Origin: Sanguinoderma infundibulare
Taxonomy: Eukaryota; Basidiomycota; Agaricomycetes; Polyporales; Polyporaceae
DNA length: 64,000 nt
NCBI GenBank assembly: GCA_032821775.1
Contig: JAVLRN010000007.1
Coordinates: 2,790,001 to 2,854,000 of the forward strand
Direction of reading: 5' to 3'
Below are positions 37,039-56,562 of the stretch, in pieces. The notes beneath the pieces were generated by a model. It searched no databases, was not told where the DNA came from, and saw only the letters and a list, made by a program, of their open reading frames with translations. Position 1 is the first letter of the stretch. Each line of letters begins with the position of its first letter. Position numbers and translations under genes: made by a program.

Positions 37039-37587
37039 ATGCCTCCCCGAGTATCGCTTCCATCGTTGAGGTTCTCCTCCCGCTCATATGCCACGCGACT
37101 CCCAGAGAGGCCACCGTACCGTGCCCCCGACCCGCTTCGCAGCAACCCACACGCCAGCTATACGGACCTTCCGGAGAAAGTGACCTTCATCCATCGACCT
37201 CCCCCGACCGCGCCCTCCCCGCTATCATACACCACCTCACCCGCGTCGCCCCTCCTCAAACCCTCTGCATCATCCGTTGCGGCCCAGGGGCAGCTGCCGC
37301 CGACATTCCAGAAGCAGCGCGAAGAGAAATCGCGTGTCTCGGATGAGGACATTGCTCGCATCCGTCAGCTGCGGAGGGAAGACCCCGCGACGTGGACGCG
37401 CGGGAGGCTGGCAAAGGAGTTCAACTGCACGCCGTGGTTCGTGGGCAAGATCACGTCGCTGAAGGCCGCAGACGTGAGGAAGGCGAAGGTGACGATGGAG
37501 GAGGAGCACGCTGCGAACCGTGCCAAGTGGGGCGAGAGGAAGTCGCTCAACGTGGAGATCAGGAAAAAGCGCAAGGAGTTCTGGTAG
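37039..37587 (+). CDS. mrpl20: Mitochondrial large-subunit ribosomal protein mL58 (MRPL20)
   Basis: A single uninterrupted frame of 182 codons. The N-terminus (MPPRVSLPSLRFSSRSYATR) is basic and Ser-rich with an RSYAT site, a typical mitochondrial presequence. The conserved core is TFIHRPPPTAPSPLSYTTSP, then SRVSDEDIARIRQLRREDP, WTRGRLAKEFNCTPWFVGKI and a basic coiled C-terminus ending RKKRKEFW. This matches fungal MRPL20/mL58, a fungus-specific component of the mitoribosomal large subunit in the matrix. The length agrees with the family. Several in-frame ATGs lie upstream in a longer frame on the plus strand in another phase, but only this start gives the presequence. It is intronless, unlike most genes here. 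Confidence 0.9.
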   Translation: MPPRVSLPSLRFSSRSYATRLPERPPYRAPDPLRSNPHASYTDLPEKVTFIHRPPPTAPSPLSYTTSPASPLLKPSASSVAAQGQLPPTFQKQREEKSRVSDEDIARIRQLRREDPATWTRGRLAKEFNCTPWFVGKITSLKAADVRKAKVTMEEEHAANRAKWGERKSLNVEIRKKRKEFW

Positions 37588-38036
37588 ACTCGGCCCTTGA
37601 CTGTCGGGTATGGAGGGATGTCTAATGTGGTCCGTCCACTTTGCCTTCGTCTGTTTTGTCTCGGAAGCTCACGCAGATGAATTCCGTTCTCTAGCATGCC
37701 ATGTTGGGGGCGTTCTGCCTTTTCGTTCTCCACAATCCACCCGTATAATATCATACATCTGTTGATCAGCTGCTATCATGACCAGTCATGGACTATTCCG
37801 TGTAAACTTCGCGTGTCTATGAGGACCAGCACACACCGAGCTTACAGGATCGCGAAGTCCAAAGGCAAGATCGAGAGGTCCGTCATGCATCTGTTCGCTC
37901 ACATACAACCAGCTAACCCCATGGTGCAGGCTGTAACTTGCCGAAAACTCAAACATTCTCAACCTCAACATGATGTACCTATACATAATATCGTGTGTCC
38001 TGCGCTGAGTAGTGGCCTCTTTTGCGCCTTCCCGAT
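37588..38036. other. 3' flank of mL58
   Basis: No coding region is supported in this interval. Confidence 0.5.
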
Positions 38037-38705
38037 CTCCGTCCTCCGGGGCCGCCCCGTCGTCCCGCCCCCTCCTCATGCTCAAGCAGTCTCTGTACCT
38101 TCTTGAAGAACTTGACTTCGCCCTATCTGACGACTAGTACGACCTGAATAGTCCGACCGCGGGCGAGCGCGAGGTGCGTACAGAGGAGGAGGTTGTCAAG
38201 GGGCGGGGCATGGACTTGGACTATATCGACCTCGAGTTTGACGTGGATAGCGAGGCAGGAGCCAAGAAGGGCATGAGGTGGAGGACGAAGACGAGGACTA
38301 CGGGGAAGAGGACGGCTATGTGAAGGGCAAGTCGAAGGACAAGAAGGTAAAGAAGATACAGAATACGAAATGGACGATGCCGCTGCCCGGTGCGTCTTTC
38401 CCATTTCATTAGGCTGGTATACATGGGATCGACTCGGGGAAATAGGATTGTCGACGAAGAAAGCTTGTCCGGCCCGGGATCGCTCACCCGGCCGATCCTC
38501 AACGTCAATTTGGGCCTCATGTGAGGCTTCGATCCGTGCGGAACCCACGCGGGAGAAGTACGAGAAGACCATGAAGAAGATCGCCTCCCAACGGCTGGCG
38601 TGCAAAGAGGTACAAGGGAGACATCAACGCGAGGAGGGTATTGCGACGCCTGGAGTCCTGGCAGCTCGCAGACACCGAGGACGATTGGATGTTCGTCTCT
38701 AGCTA
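38037..38705 (+). pseudogene. Decayed coding relic of an unrecognised protein
   Basis: Protein-like sequence runs across broken frames. It starts with LLMLKQSLYLLEELDFALSD, hits an in-frame TAG at 38135-38137, and resumes as YDLNSPTAGEREV and GRGMDLDYIDLEFDVDSEAG. After a frame change it is acidic (HEVEDEDEDYGEEDGYVKG), then NTKWTMPLPG before a GTGCGT donor. Further on come VDEESLSGPGSLTRPILNVN, a stop, REKYEKTMKKIASQRLA and, in another frame, RYKGDINARRVLRRLESWQL with an ending DDWMFVSS and a TAG. The mixture of good coding texture with a stop and frameshifts points to a pseudogene or heavily mis-spliced gene. I do not recognise the parent family. Confidence 0.5.
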
Positions 38706-39053
38706 GGCTTTCCCTGGAACCGTCAGTACTTCAGTATCGATGCAAGCCGTTCATTATGGATCCGATGTGCAGTACTTAGCACGTACGTAGTTGAGCTGTT
38801 TGAGCACCATGGCGACCATTCCTCAGTTTCTATGTTCCGACTTGCATCTCCAAGCCCAGTAGATGTTCAGGGGGCAACGCCGCTCGGAGCAGGATAGGCT
38901 ATTAAAATTTATCTACAAAGAGGATGTTTGGCATTTATCGGCCATCTCCGAGCACCGTGGCCGACGTTAGGGCATGTTGGGATTTGGCTCTTGCAGTCGA
39001 CTTGGTTCACTGGATTACGTGGTCCTCGCGGATCACTCTCCTTCAATAACGCA
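38706..39053. other. Promoter region of the F-box gene
   Basis: Nothing specific is seen. An in-frame ATG at 38928 would lengthen the next protein by 42 residues of unconvincing sequence. Confidence 0.5.
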
Positions 39054-39997
39054 ATGCTTCTCGACGAGCTTCCGACAGAACTGCTCAGTCTTATCGCATT
39101 CTATGCCTGCAGCGATGGTGGCCGCACAGGATGTTCCTTATCCCTCGCCTCCAAGCGAATTCGCAACGCGACGCGTCCCTTTCGTTTTTACAGTGTCGCT
39201 CTTTTTACCACCCTAGAGCAGATAGAACTCTTCCTAGAATGCTTCAAGAGAGAATGCGCGCGCGTTCCACAGTCGCCACTCCGAGTTCGCCACCTTTTCC
39301 TTTCGCTCCTTGGGAAGACGGATATCATCAATCATGCGAGGATAGACGATATCTTCAATGCCACGGTCGACGACACGGAACGGCTCCAGCGCGTTGTCGA
39401 CATGATGAACCAGTTCGCAGACGACCAGGACGCCATCAGCGAACGGTACGCTCCCCTGGTTCACCCCCTCCTCCAAGTCGTCGCACCCGGCCTCTGCACC
39501 CTCGCCTTCCTCCAGAGCAAGTTCCGCACAATACCCACGTCCGTCTTCCGCTTTCCACACCTGGAAGAGCTAACCCTCCTCGGTGGAGACCCGAAGTTCG
39601 CCCGCTTTCCGGACGTACCGGCAGACAGCGAGCCGCTCTATCCATCCCTCACGCGATTGCACCACATCTTCGTGTTGGTCCAAGCAGACAAAGACGACGT
39701 GGACTTCATCCCGTGCGCACAGCATGCGCCCAACCTCACCCGTCTTAAGGTCTCGCGACTCAGCCGGCGTCCCGACATCACGTTCGCCACTCTAGAACGT
39801 GCTTACAGTCAGTACCTCTCCCAGTGCCAAGAGAGCCAGGGGAGCTAATAGAAATCGCACCAGGTAACGTGCCAGAAGACGAAGTGCTGTTCCCTCACCT
39901 GCAGCAGGTATTGATTGAGCCAACAGCCGAGCCAAAGGGGGGTGGGGACGACCTGTTCGGGGCGTTCGACAGGATCGAACGCACGCTGTACATGTAG
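39054..39997 (+). CDS. F-box protein
   Basis: Exons are 39054-39807 and 39864-39997, joining in frame (AYS-NVPEDE) to about 295 residues. The N-terminus is a clear F-box: MLLDELPTELLSLIAFYACS, followed by LSLASKRIRNATRPFRFYSV. F-box proteins link substrates to the SCF ubiquitin ligase through Skp1. The rest is a leucine-rich, LRR-like body (APGLCTLAFLQSKFRTIPTS and RFPHLEELTLLGGDPKFARF). The ending GAFDRIERTLYM follows the 56-nt intron. This start was preferred over ATG 38928 because the F-box begins directly after it. Agaricomycetes carry very large, rapidly turning-over F-box families. This protein differs from the F-box-like protein convergent with it at 40530-42037. Confidence 0.8.
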
Positions 39998-40529
39998 CGC
40001 CTCCGTGAATCTGCAGTGGTCGAGGCAACTGTGACTTGGCGTGGTAGCTCTACCGATGACGCGTTCTCTGTGAACCTGACCGGTGACTTATATCTGACAA
40101 GGAGTGAACTTTGTGTGTGGAATTTACCCAGTGGCTCGATAGGTCACCGCGGTAGCAAGGTCAAGAACTTGAAGGAAGCAATCATGGTGGTAACAAAGGG
40201 ATCGTATAATTTACTACTAGGCGTCCATTCGTACCACTTGGCGAGCACTTACCACAAACTTCAAACCCGGCGAGCGATGTACTTATCGTTACATATTGCA
40301 CTGTGACGGGTATGCTAGAGGATACAGAAGACACGGTGGTCTAGCAAAGGTATCGTATAAAACGCACGTCGGATCCGTCCTCAAATAACGTCACAAGCAG
40401 AAATAAAGCATTGCAGCATGACAGGGGATTGCGATAGACAAGAGGGCTATATGCGTTGAGCTTTGAACGGTCAAAGCACGGCAACCGACATTCAATTCGG
40501 ATCACTCACCTGCGTCATTTGCACAGAGA
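39998..40529. other. Spacer between convergent F-box genes, with duplicated 3' flank
   Basis: The right part (about 40305-40529) is the 3' flank of the minus-strand F-box-like gene. It is recognisably similar to 42390-42626 and to 20390-20594, sharing a CAAAGGTATC-type phrase and AAATAAAGCATTGCAGCA. It is therefore part of a duplicated block. Confidence 0.6.
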
Positions 40530-42037
40530 TTACTTCTCCGGCAAGGTTTTCTTGTCAAAAAAGACGCAGATTGGACCTCTCTTGACGGACTTCTTAGACT
40601 TCCCGATGGCGACCTTGACCGCCTGAAGCGACTCGCACGATTCGAGGAAGCGGTCTGCGATAGCGCCGACATCCAGGCTCTCCAGGAATACCTGAGCGGG
40701 GACAGGGCTCTCCGTCCTACCGAATCCATCGAACGGCCATGTGATGGTCAGAGCAAATCCAGTTAGCGAGGAGGAGGACACTGCGGAATGAATGCATTCC
40801 TGTCGTGTGGATCAGTCACGCGAGAAGTGGAGCATTTGAATCTGAGAAAAGCACCCACGAGCATTGCTTCTATGTCCATGCTGTCGTCGGCAAGACAAAG
40901 GGAGAGGCGTAGCTCGAACGTCTTCAATGACTGGAACTCAGGGCTTCTGCACAAGGCGACGATGTCCGCGGCCTGCTCCAGGACATGAGACACCTCGTCG
41001 ACAAAGATCTCGAGGTGCTCAGGGGTCGTATCGGCCACGATTGCACGAACTTGCCGGACGTCCATGGACTCGCACTCTTCGGCGATGTCGAGATAGACGT
41101 ATGTCACATGGCACGGAAGGCCGAACAGGAAGAGGAGGAGGATGGACCCCTGATATGCTCGTAAAGAGCCCCAAGTCCCGCCTTGACCCCGCTGCGCGAT
41201 GTTCATGTTTCGGTGCTGCAGATACTTCTCGTCATCCCCTGAGAACCTATCCATACACTCGGCAGCCCTGAGGACTTGGAGGTTGGGGAAGGTGGAGACG
41301 TAGTGTCTCGTGATGGGCATCTTGAGATGGCTGACGTTGAGGGTGTGGACGTTCGGGTAGCAAGCCACTCCAGTGAGATCAATGGTGTAGTATAGAGACA
41401 TGGAGGTCATCGAAGACCCGGAGTGACGAAGCAGGTCTGTGATATCACCCTCGGGTGGGTCGTAGAAGTCGATGTTCATGCCGATATGCACCTCGACAAG
41501 GTGTGACTTGAGTGCGGCCAGGAATGGGAAGATACGATGGGCTGCGTCGTCAAGATTGAGGTGTGTGAGGGTTGTGATGGAGGCAATGGCCTGAGGAAGG
41601 TCTGGATCCGCGGCGAAGAGGTCGTCGGGGCGAGAAATGTACAAACTAGCGAAGTTGCGAGCATGGACGCGAACGGTCGTTGCGAAGAAGCGGGTTAGGG
41701 CCTGAGCAGTAGCACCTAATTTCTTGTCGCGGGGTCTTAAACCGTGGTGGTCGTGGCCCAGCTCGAGGCCTCGAAGATGGTTCATGCGATAGGCAACCTC
41801 GGCGACCTGTCCACCAGCGCCACAGAAGCAGACAAACGAGTCGACCTGTTTCCTCGAACGTAGATCGGGGTCCTTCCGAAGGAGATGCTTGATTCCGCCG
41901 CGGTGCAGGTCGCTACATGTCAGCATCATCGTGAGAAGCGTCTTCCTGCTGGAAAATGCCATGATGTAGTACAAGACGTCGAAGTTGAGGACTGGGGCTT
42001 GCATCTGTCGACCGAACAAGTGTTCCACACGCCGCAT
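40530..42037 (-). CDS. F-box-like/LRR protein, intact member of a duplicated family
   Basis: Exon 1 is 42037-40859 and exon 2 is 40799-40530, with a 59-nt intron (GTGGGT to GACAG), giving about 482 residues. The N-terminus has an F-box-like motif (PVLNFDVLYYIMAFSSRKTL, then LTCSDLHRGG). The middle is built of leucine-rich repeats (ITTLTHLNLDDAAHRIFPFL, CYPNVHTLNVSHLKMPITRH). The tail reads ECIHSAVSSSSLTGFALTI and ends KRGPICVFFDKKTLPEK. A substrate-adaptor role in an SCF ubiquitin ligase is the usual expectation but is not shown. The intron was confirmed by comparison: the broken copies at 20595-20930 and 42627-43130 have an intron at the identical site. The gene is convergent with the F-box gene at 39054 and lies between two related relic copies. 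Confidence 0.75.
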
Positions 42038-42626
42038 ATAGTCATGAGTCTATGACGCTTACCTTCAAAAGTAGTGCGACAACGACTTTTTTCACCGCGG
42101 TGGTGGCACTAAACGAAAGTACTAGGGCCAGTGGCGTAAGTCGAGACGGTTCGCAACGACCTGTTAGCGCAATCACTCACAAATCTTCACAAAACGTAGG
42201 TCGGAAGTAGGATAGCCGAATGCTCAGACCTTCGAGGGAGGTGGTGGGTCCAGGTCAAGCTTTGCGACGCCACAAGCGCCGAGCAGATCTCTGGCTGAAC
42301 TTTGTCTGTGACACGCACTCAACTAAGTCCAACACGTCGATACTACGTCGGAGGAATCAAACCAGAGACCTTCGTCGATGTATCATTATTACTAACGGGT
42401 ATGGGAAGGGACACAGACTACATGGTGGTCTGGCAAAGGTATCCGAGCATCTTAGAATGCATCGGCATCAAATGACGAGAAAGAGCAAGAAATAAAGCAT
42501 TGCAGCAAGACCGCGAGGTTCAACGCGACGGAGTAGTGGGGTATATGCGAATCGAACTTGAAAGAAACATCAGAGCACGGTAACAGTCATTCAATCCGAA
42601 CAACTCACGTGCCTAGTACGAAAAGA
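42038..42626. other. Spacer between the intact F-box-like gene and its tandem relic
   Basis: The right half (about 42390-42626) is a second copy of the 3' flank found at 40305-40529. The left part includes the promoter of the intact gene. No other coding region is seen. Confidence 0.6.
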
Positions 42627-43130
42627 TTACTCTGCCGGTAAGCTCTTCTTGTCAAAGAAGATGTTAGTGGGTCCTCTGTCGACGGACGTCTTCCCGGTGG
42701 CGATCTTCACTATCTGTAGCGACCCGCACTCCGAGCAAGGGTCCCGACGGCGCTGACAGGAATGCCGGAGCGGGAGTTTGGGACGTCGTTTCTTTGCCCG
42801 CTTACCGAATCCATTGAACAAGGAGACGGTCAATGCGAGTCCAGCGAATGGACACTACCCGGAGTAGATACATTCCTGCTGTGTGCGTCAGCCACTCGAA
42901 CAGTACATCATTCAGTTCCGGGCAAAAATAAACTCACGAGCATTGCTTTCATGTCCTTGCGACGGTCGTCAGTATCGATGGAGAAGCAGAACTCGAATAT
43001 CTTCACAGCTTGTAATTGTGGGCTTCATAAGGCAACGACGTCCTCGAGGCCGTGGCCGGCGTATGCTCTCAAAGATGACGTCGCTGACGGATGTTTATGT
43101 TTCGGGACCGCGGCAAGTGCTCGTCATCCT
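42627..43130 (-). pseudogene. Truncated, stop-containing tandem copy of the F-box-like gene
   Basis: On the minus strand the segment reads HGLEDVVAL, a TGA stop (43025-43027), SPQLQAVKIFEFCFSIDTDD and DMKAML. A conserved intron (GTGAGT to CAGCAG) follows, then ECIYSG, a TAG stop (42854-42856), CPFAGLALTVSLFNGFG and the tail DRGPTNIFFDKKSLPAE. It parallels the C-terminal third of the intact neighbour at 40530-42037, including its intron position. The F-box and most repeats are gone. Two premature stops make it a pseudogene. It ends about 280 bp from the PRP8 start codon, in divergent orientation. Confidence 0.8.
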
Positions 43131-43409
43131 GTAAGAACCCCCGTTAGCGGAATTACTCGCGAATCCTGACCGCAAGCTGTAAGTGTAGTAGGAAGCAGGA
43201 CGGTTGAATATTTGAATGCTGATGCTCTGCAGATGGTACTGGAACACCGTGTGGTCGACCAGTATGTCCGAGTCCAATACGCGTCTGTGGCAAAGTGTTG
43301 TCACTTTAATTTTGCCTCCGACAAACTGCTGACTCACGTGACATGCCCGCGTCAAACGGCGGCAGAGGCGCTTACAGAGTTGCATCGACCTTGACTGTCG
43401 TCTTCGACG

Positions 43410-51614
<8,205 letters not shown>

Positions 51615-52464
51615 AACTTGCACGGTTACTGGAGCTTGGGACTGGTGTACCGCTTGTATCACATTTGTATTGTACTCGTATCGCGAACTTGTAATGTCTG
51701 CTTTTGTTTTTGCATCTCCGTGATGACGATTTGGTGAAGTCCGCCGGGCAATTAGAGTGTATCGACGTGACGACGACGACCCTGAGCTGTCAGTGTCAAG
51801 GGCTCCGAATCCACCTTGTCTGTGGCTGGCAATTATCGGCGGATACTTGGAACAAGCACAACACTGGACGAGCTCCACCACGAACCTGAGACCACTGCAG
51901 CTGGTCAGAATGTTCCTCGATCGATTCGTTTCTGGTCCGGCTTGGATGAAAAGAAGGGGGGGGGGTGTTGGAGGAGGCTAGAAGAGGCGGGGAAGGTTCT
52001 TGGTAGGAAGGATCGCTGTCATTTAATTAGTGGGTAGCTGTTCTCGCCTAGGCACAGGCGCCTGCCGCGGGGAAGGCCAAAATTGAATAGACGCGTGTGC
52101 ATCGGAAGCATCTTGGCGGTGGATCTCAGCCCGTCGAACTCGAAGCTGCGGGCGGCGGCGAGGACGAGGCCAGGGAGGGCATCAACCGGTCGGCTCCATC
52201 CTTGGTCCTTCCCACTCTCCTCGCCGCCGTCAGCCAGCGTGGCCTGTCCTTCCCCATGGCATGAGCCAACATGCTCCAGCTGCAACTTGCGCAGGTTCGT
52301 GCACTTAGCCTTCTATCAGAGCCGCCCCGGGCTTCCTGATGAGCCCCGTGCTGACACAAGACCCTCTTCTCCTCCCTTGTTCTGTCCCCTCATGCCTCTC
52401 CTGCCCGCTCGCCCCCTCCAATACCCGCGGCCTCAAGTCTGCATCGTCCGCCTACGCGCCCTCG
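51615..52464. other. Spacer between PRP8 and the PH-domain gene
   Basis: Includes a run of ten G at 51956-51965. The right half (52270-52464) is C-rich and probably the promoter/leader of the next gene. No coding region is supported. Confidence 0.5.
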
Positions 52465-55400
52465 ATGGCCCTCACTTCCCGCGCCGCCAGCCCCGTCAAT
52501 ACCCCCGCGCCAGGCGCGCGGCCCTTCCGCTTCTCCGCCCAGCAGGACTCGAGTCGTAGGCATAGCAAGCTCCCCGAGCTCCTCACCCGTTCCCGCACCT
52601 CGTCCTTCACCCCGAGGAGCAGAGAGAGTGGTGCGTCTCCCCTCTTTCCTCCACTTTCCATCGGAGCGCCCACTTCCTTGTCCGCATACATGGACTGCTT
52701 TCGCCCATATCATGCATATCGTCTGCACTGCTCCTCGCATTGCTCACACCCTCCCCCCGCTCGCTGCCCATAATCTGTCCATTCCTGTACCCATCGCTGT
52801 CTTCCTCCCTTCGTCGCCGCGCGGTTCCTGGACCGATGTCATCTGCGGAACGTCATACTATTTCAGAAATTCGCCGGACCTTGTTCGTTTCCATGCCGCG
52901 CCATCTCCATCTCAGCGTCTTGCCCCTCCGTTTTTATAAGCTTCAGACTCGTCCTGACCGCCGATGCTTGCAGACCCGTTCACAGCGCATCCCTCGGGCT
53001 CTGCGTCCTTCTTCACCTATGAAGGTCCCTCCTCCTCCGCCGTGTCGTCCCCCATGTCCTCCTCCTCGCCATCTTCTCCAGACCCCAACAGTCCCCTGGC
53101 CAACGCCGCCAAACGCGCCCGTGGGAGCTTGCTTCTCTCCTCGGCTATCTCCCTCCCCTTTTCACGCCAACGCAACAAGAGCAAGAAGGGTCGCCAGCAG
53201 CCCCCGCCCAACCCCTTCGTGTTCTCCGAGGTGATAGAGATCTCCTCCCCGTCCTCGCTCCCGCACGAGGAGGACGAGGACCGCGACCGCCTCAGAGACG
53301 CCGCCGCGCAGTCCATAGGACTCGACCCCGTCCTCCTCGAGGACCGTGAGAGCATCTCGTCCAGGTCGCACATACGCTCCTTCTCTGGTACACATGCCCA
53401 TTCAGAAACATCCAGGTCGCGCTCGAGGTCCAGGTCGCGCTCACCCTCGCCGACGCGCCTCAGGGACGTGCGCGGGGCGAATTCAAGAACTTCCAGCTCG
53501 CGCGCCGAGACGCCTGCCGTGCGCTCATTACCGCCATTTCCGGCGAGCCACTCCGCACTCACGCCGTGGGTCCAACGGACTTCGCGGGTCGCGAAGCATT
53601 ATCCGCCGACCTCGCTGTTGCTCTTCGCGCTCGCCAAGCAGTGGAAGACCCGCGTGCTCGTCCTCACGTCTTCGCCGTCGCTCGCCTACGGCCCGCCCAC
53701 GCACACGACCTCGTTCTCGTCCCTATCGCATTCGCCATATTCCGCACTATCCTCTCCAGCGCTGTCGCCGCACGTGGCTCATCTGCATGTCTTCAAGTCG
53801 GACGGCGGCAACGAGCGCGAGCTCGAACGGGTCGAGATCGGCGCAGACAGCGTGGTGTTTGTGGCGGACGAAGAGATTGGTGGGCGGCGGGGAGTTGTAC
53901 GAGTGGGTGGAGTGGGAGGCGCAGAGATGACGCTTTCTATGGCGGACCAATCCGACTGGATCGATGCCATAAAGCAAGCGGTGCTCTCCGAGAGGTATGA
54001 TCTTCTGTGCCAGTCTGAACATGGTAGGGCGACCACTCATGATGTGTTGTTTATGCTTCGCGCAGATCCGTACGCGCGGGCTTGGGTGCAATGACCCAGA
54101 GCAACGGTGTAGAGCCTCGGGGAGACCTCGACGTCATGCTCTCGATGCGCGCACAAGGCATTTTTACGCCCACCCCACCTCCAGCGATTTCGCCGACTGC
54201 GTCGACCATGACATCTCATAATGGGTCGTCCTCAGGAGCAACAGCGTCTTCACCCGCCCCTTCCGTTCGCTCTGCGTCCCCCCCACTCACTCGCCCGCCC
54301 TCTGTTGCTGTCTCTGCCCTACGCGGCCTGTTCGGAGGAAACCGCCCTCGATCGCCTTCCTTGATGGCTTTGGACATGAGTTCAGTGTCCGAACACGATG
54401 GAGACGAAACACCGCCGCCTCCAGAAGACTCGTCGTTCGGTCGTGCGGGTACCAGCTTGCTGAGCATGCTTCGGTCGAATAGCATCTCCAGCGAACGACC
54501 GTTTTCGCCGACAACGCCAATCTCATCCGTCCCGAGCACTCCACGAGTCGGCACGGCTACGCCAAGCGACCTCCCGATCCAGATGGGGTTGATTACTCCC
54601 CCAATGTCGGTTCTGGACCAGAAGATTCTGCAGGACCACGACCGTGACAGCCTGCTGCCATCCATCGGCCGAGATAGGAGTGCGCTGGGACTCACCGGGC
54701 TGAACGGTGGGAGTCTTGATGAACACGTTTCCAGGTTCCACAGTAACGGTTCGCCTCCCTTCGGCTCGGCGTCTTTGCACCCACCGCCTCGCCGGAGGGC
54801 CTGGACTGCGAGCGGAGCGCCCCCCTTAGCTCGCACGAACGGCGAAAAGAATGGGCTCACGTACACGCACACCAATCTCAGTGCGGCTGAGACACTGGGC
54901 GTGAGGCACAACGGGAGCGCTTTCCTGTCGCCGCGTGCGACGTCCCCCGCATTGTCGTCTTCTACGGTGATCTCTGCGAACTCGCCGACTACGTCGTCGA
55001 ATCCGAGGTTCAGCCCGAGCCCGAGCGTCAGTCCCAGTCTCAGCCCAAACGGCGCCGGTCTTTCGGCTTCTCCACCCCAGGATGATGGCAGACCAGGTTC
55101 GTCATGGTCTTCGGTCTCCTCGTTGGGATCCAGCGACCAGCAGCAGCCGCGCTCGGAGGTCGGCTCGAAACGTTGGTCGCGGCAGGGTGTCCTGCCCAAA
55201 CGACTCTCCCCTCCTCGCGGACCGCCTCCCGCAACTCCTCCATCGGCACCTGCACCGTTGCCGACTTCGTCACCAGGACGCTCGTCACTGCGTCAGCGGC
55301 CTCACCCATATGCAGCGGACAGTTCACCGAGCCGTTCGTCTTCGCAACGGTCCGCGAACAGCCCGCAAAGCATCATGACGGGGCTGCAGAGCTTCTCGAA

Positions 55401-56562
55401 GCGTGCATCCGGTTCGTCAGTGCGAAGCGACAGCACCGCTAGCACGACCCAGAGTCAGGCGACTCCCGGGGGCAGCCTGCGTGGGCATCCACTTTTGCAG
55501 CCGTCGCCGCATCCCGCGACGCATGTTCGGCCGAGGTCTTCGCATCGGGTGTCCGTTCCGCCGCCTCAACGACCCATTCCCAGTATAGCACTCCCGCCGA
55601 CGCCTCAGTCGGGCATCGACGAGTTTGGTAGTGGTAAGACAGAGGTCGTTCCGCTCCCGTCCCCGGTTCCGAACCCAACGATAAAGGACTACCTGACACA
55701 CCCTCCGCATTCAGCGCCAGCCATGAGGACGAGCTTCAGGGAGTCGTTCACGCTACGCCCTTCGCGGTTCTCGTTTACTCCACCCGCTACCCAACCACCT
55801 TCTTCTGCACTTCCACCGCGTCCCGATGAGGTCAGCAGCTCGCGCTCCTCACGTCACCGACGCAGTACAAGCAGCGGTAGCCCCAGCCTGCCCACTATTC
55901 CTGCATCACCCAGCCCGCTCATCACGCCCGCTCCGCCCACGAATGGAAGCCATCACCCACCACCCAGTGCACCCATGCCTTTGCGGCCCACCCTCCTTAT
56001 CAAGCGCCGCTTGCGCATGCTCAGCGCGCCGTCCCCTTCCCCTCCTCCCTCGGTCCCGATCCCCAACCCCCCTTCCCCGGCACCGTCCTCGATCAACCCC
56101 TACTCGGTCCCGTCGACCCCGATCGGCGAGCCTATCACGACGTTTCAAAACGACCCGAGCTTCATGATCTTCTCGACCACGCCGCCCCAGTCACCCGTCT
56201 TGACTGCGTCTGCGCCTCTGACGACGACAACGACGCTGGTCTCGCCCTTGCTTCCACCTCCACCGCCAGAGCAGTCCCCGGAAATGCGGGGGATCACGTC
56301 GCTCTCGCCGCCACCGCGCCGGGGGTCGAAGCGGATCTCGGTGCTGCAGTTGGAGGACAGCGAAGACGAGGACGAGGACGAGATCGAGCGGAGGGCCGAG
56401 GACGGAGGAGAGCACCGAAACGGGGACGAGAACGGGGATGAGGAGAAGCTGGTCGAGCTCGGGCTGGACATCGTAGACTCCGGCTCCGAGCGGAGCCGGG
56501 AACGAGAACGGAAGCCGCTCTCGCTCTCCCCCCACGCGTCGCTGGAAGACGTGCGTATATAG
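52465..56562 (+). CDS. Large low-complexity protein with a PH-like domain
   Basis: Exons 52465-52630, 52974-53994 and 54066-56562 join in frame to about 1,227 residues. The first part is Ser/Pro-rich with an RSRSRSRSRSPSP stretch. A PH-like domain spans about residues 267-400: VAKHYPPTSLLLFALAKQWK, TRVLVLTSSPSLAYG, HLHVFKSDGGNERELERVEI, SVVFVADEEIGGRRGVVRVG, and a C-terminal helix with the conserved Trp (DQSDWIDAIKQAVLSE). PH domains bind phosphoinositides or proteins, so a role at membranes or the cortex is plausible. The remaining 800 residues are Ser/Pro-rich and disordered, ending in an acidic segment (EDSEDEDEDEIERRAEDG). The first intron is 343 nt, much longer than others here, so an extra exon or a downstream start at ATG 52964 is possible. 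The phase match across this intron supports the model. No named family is recognised. Confidence 0.75.
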
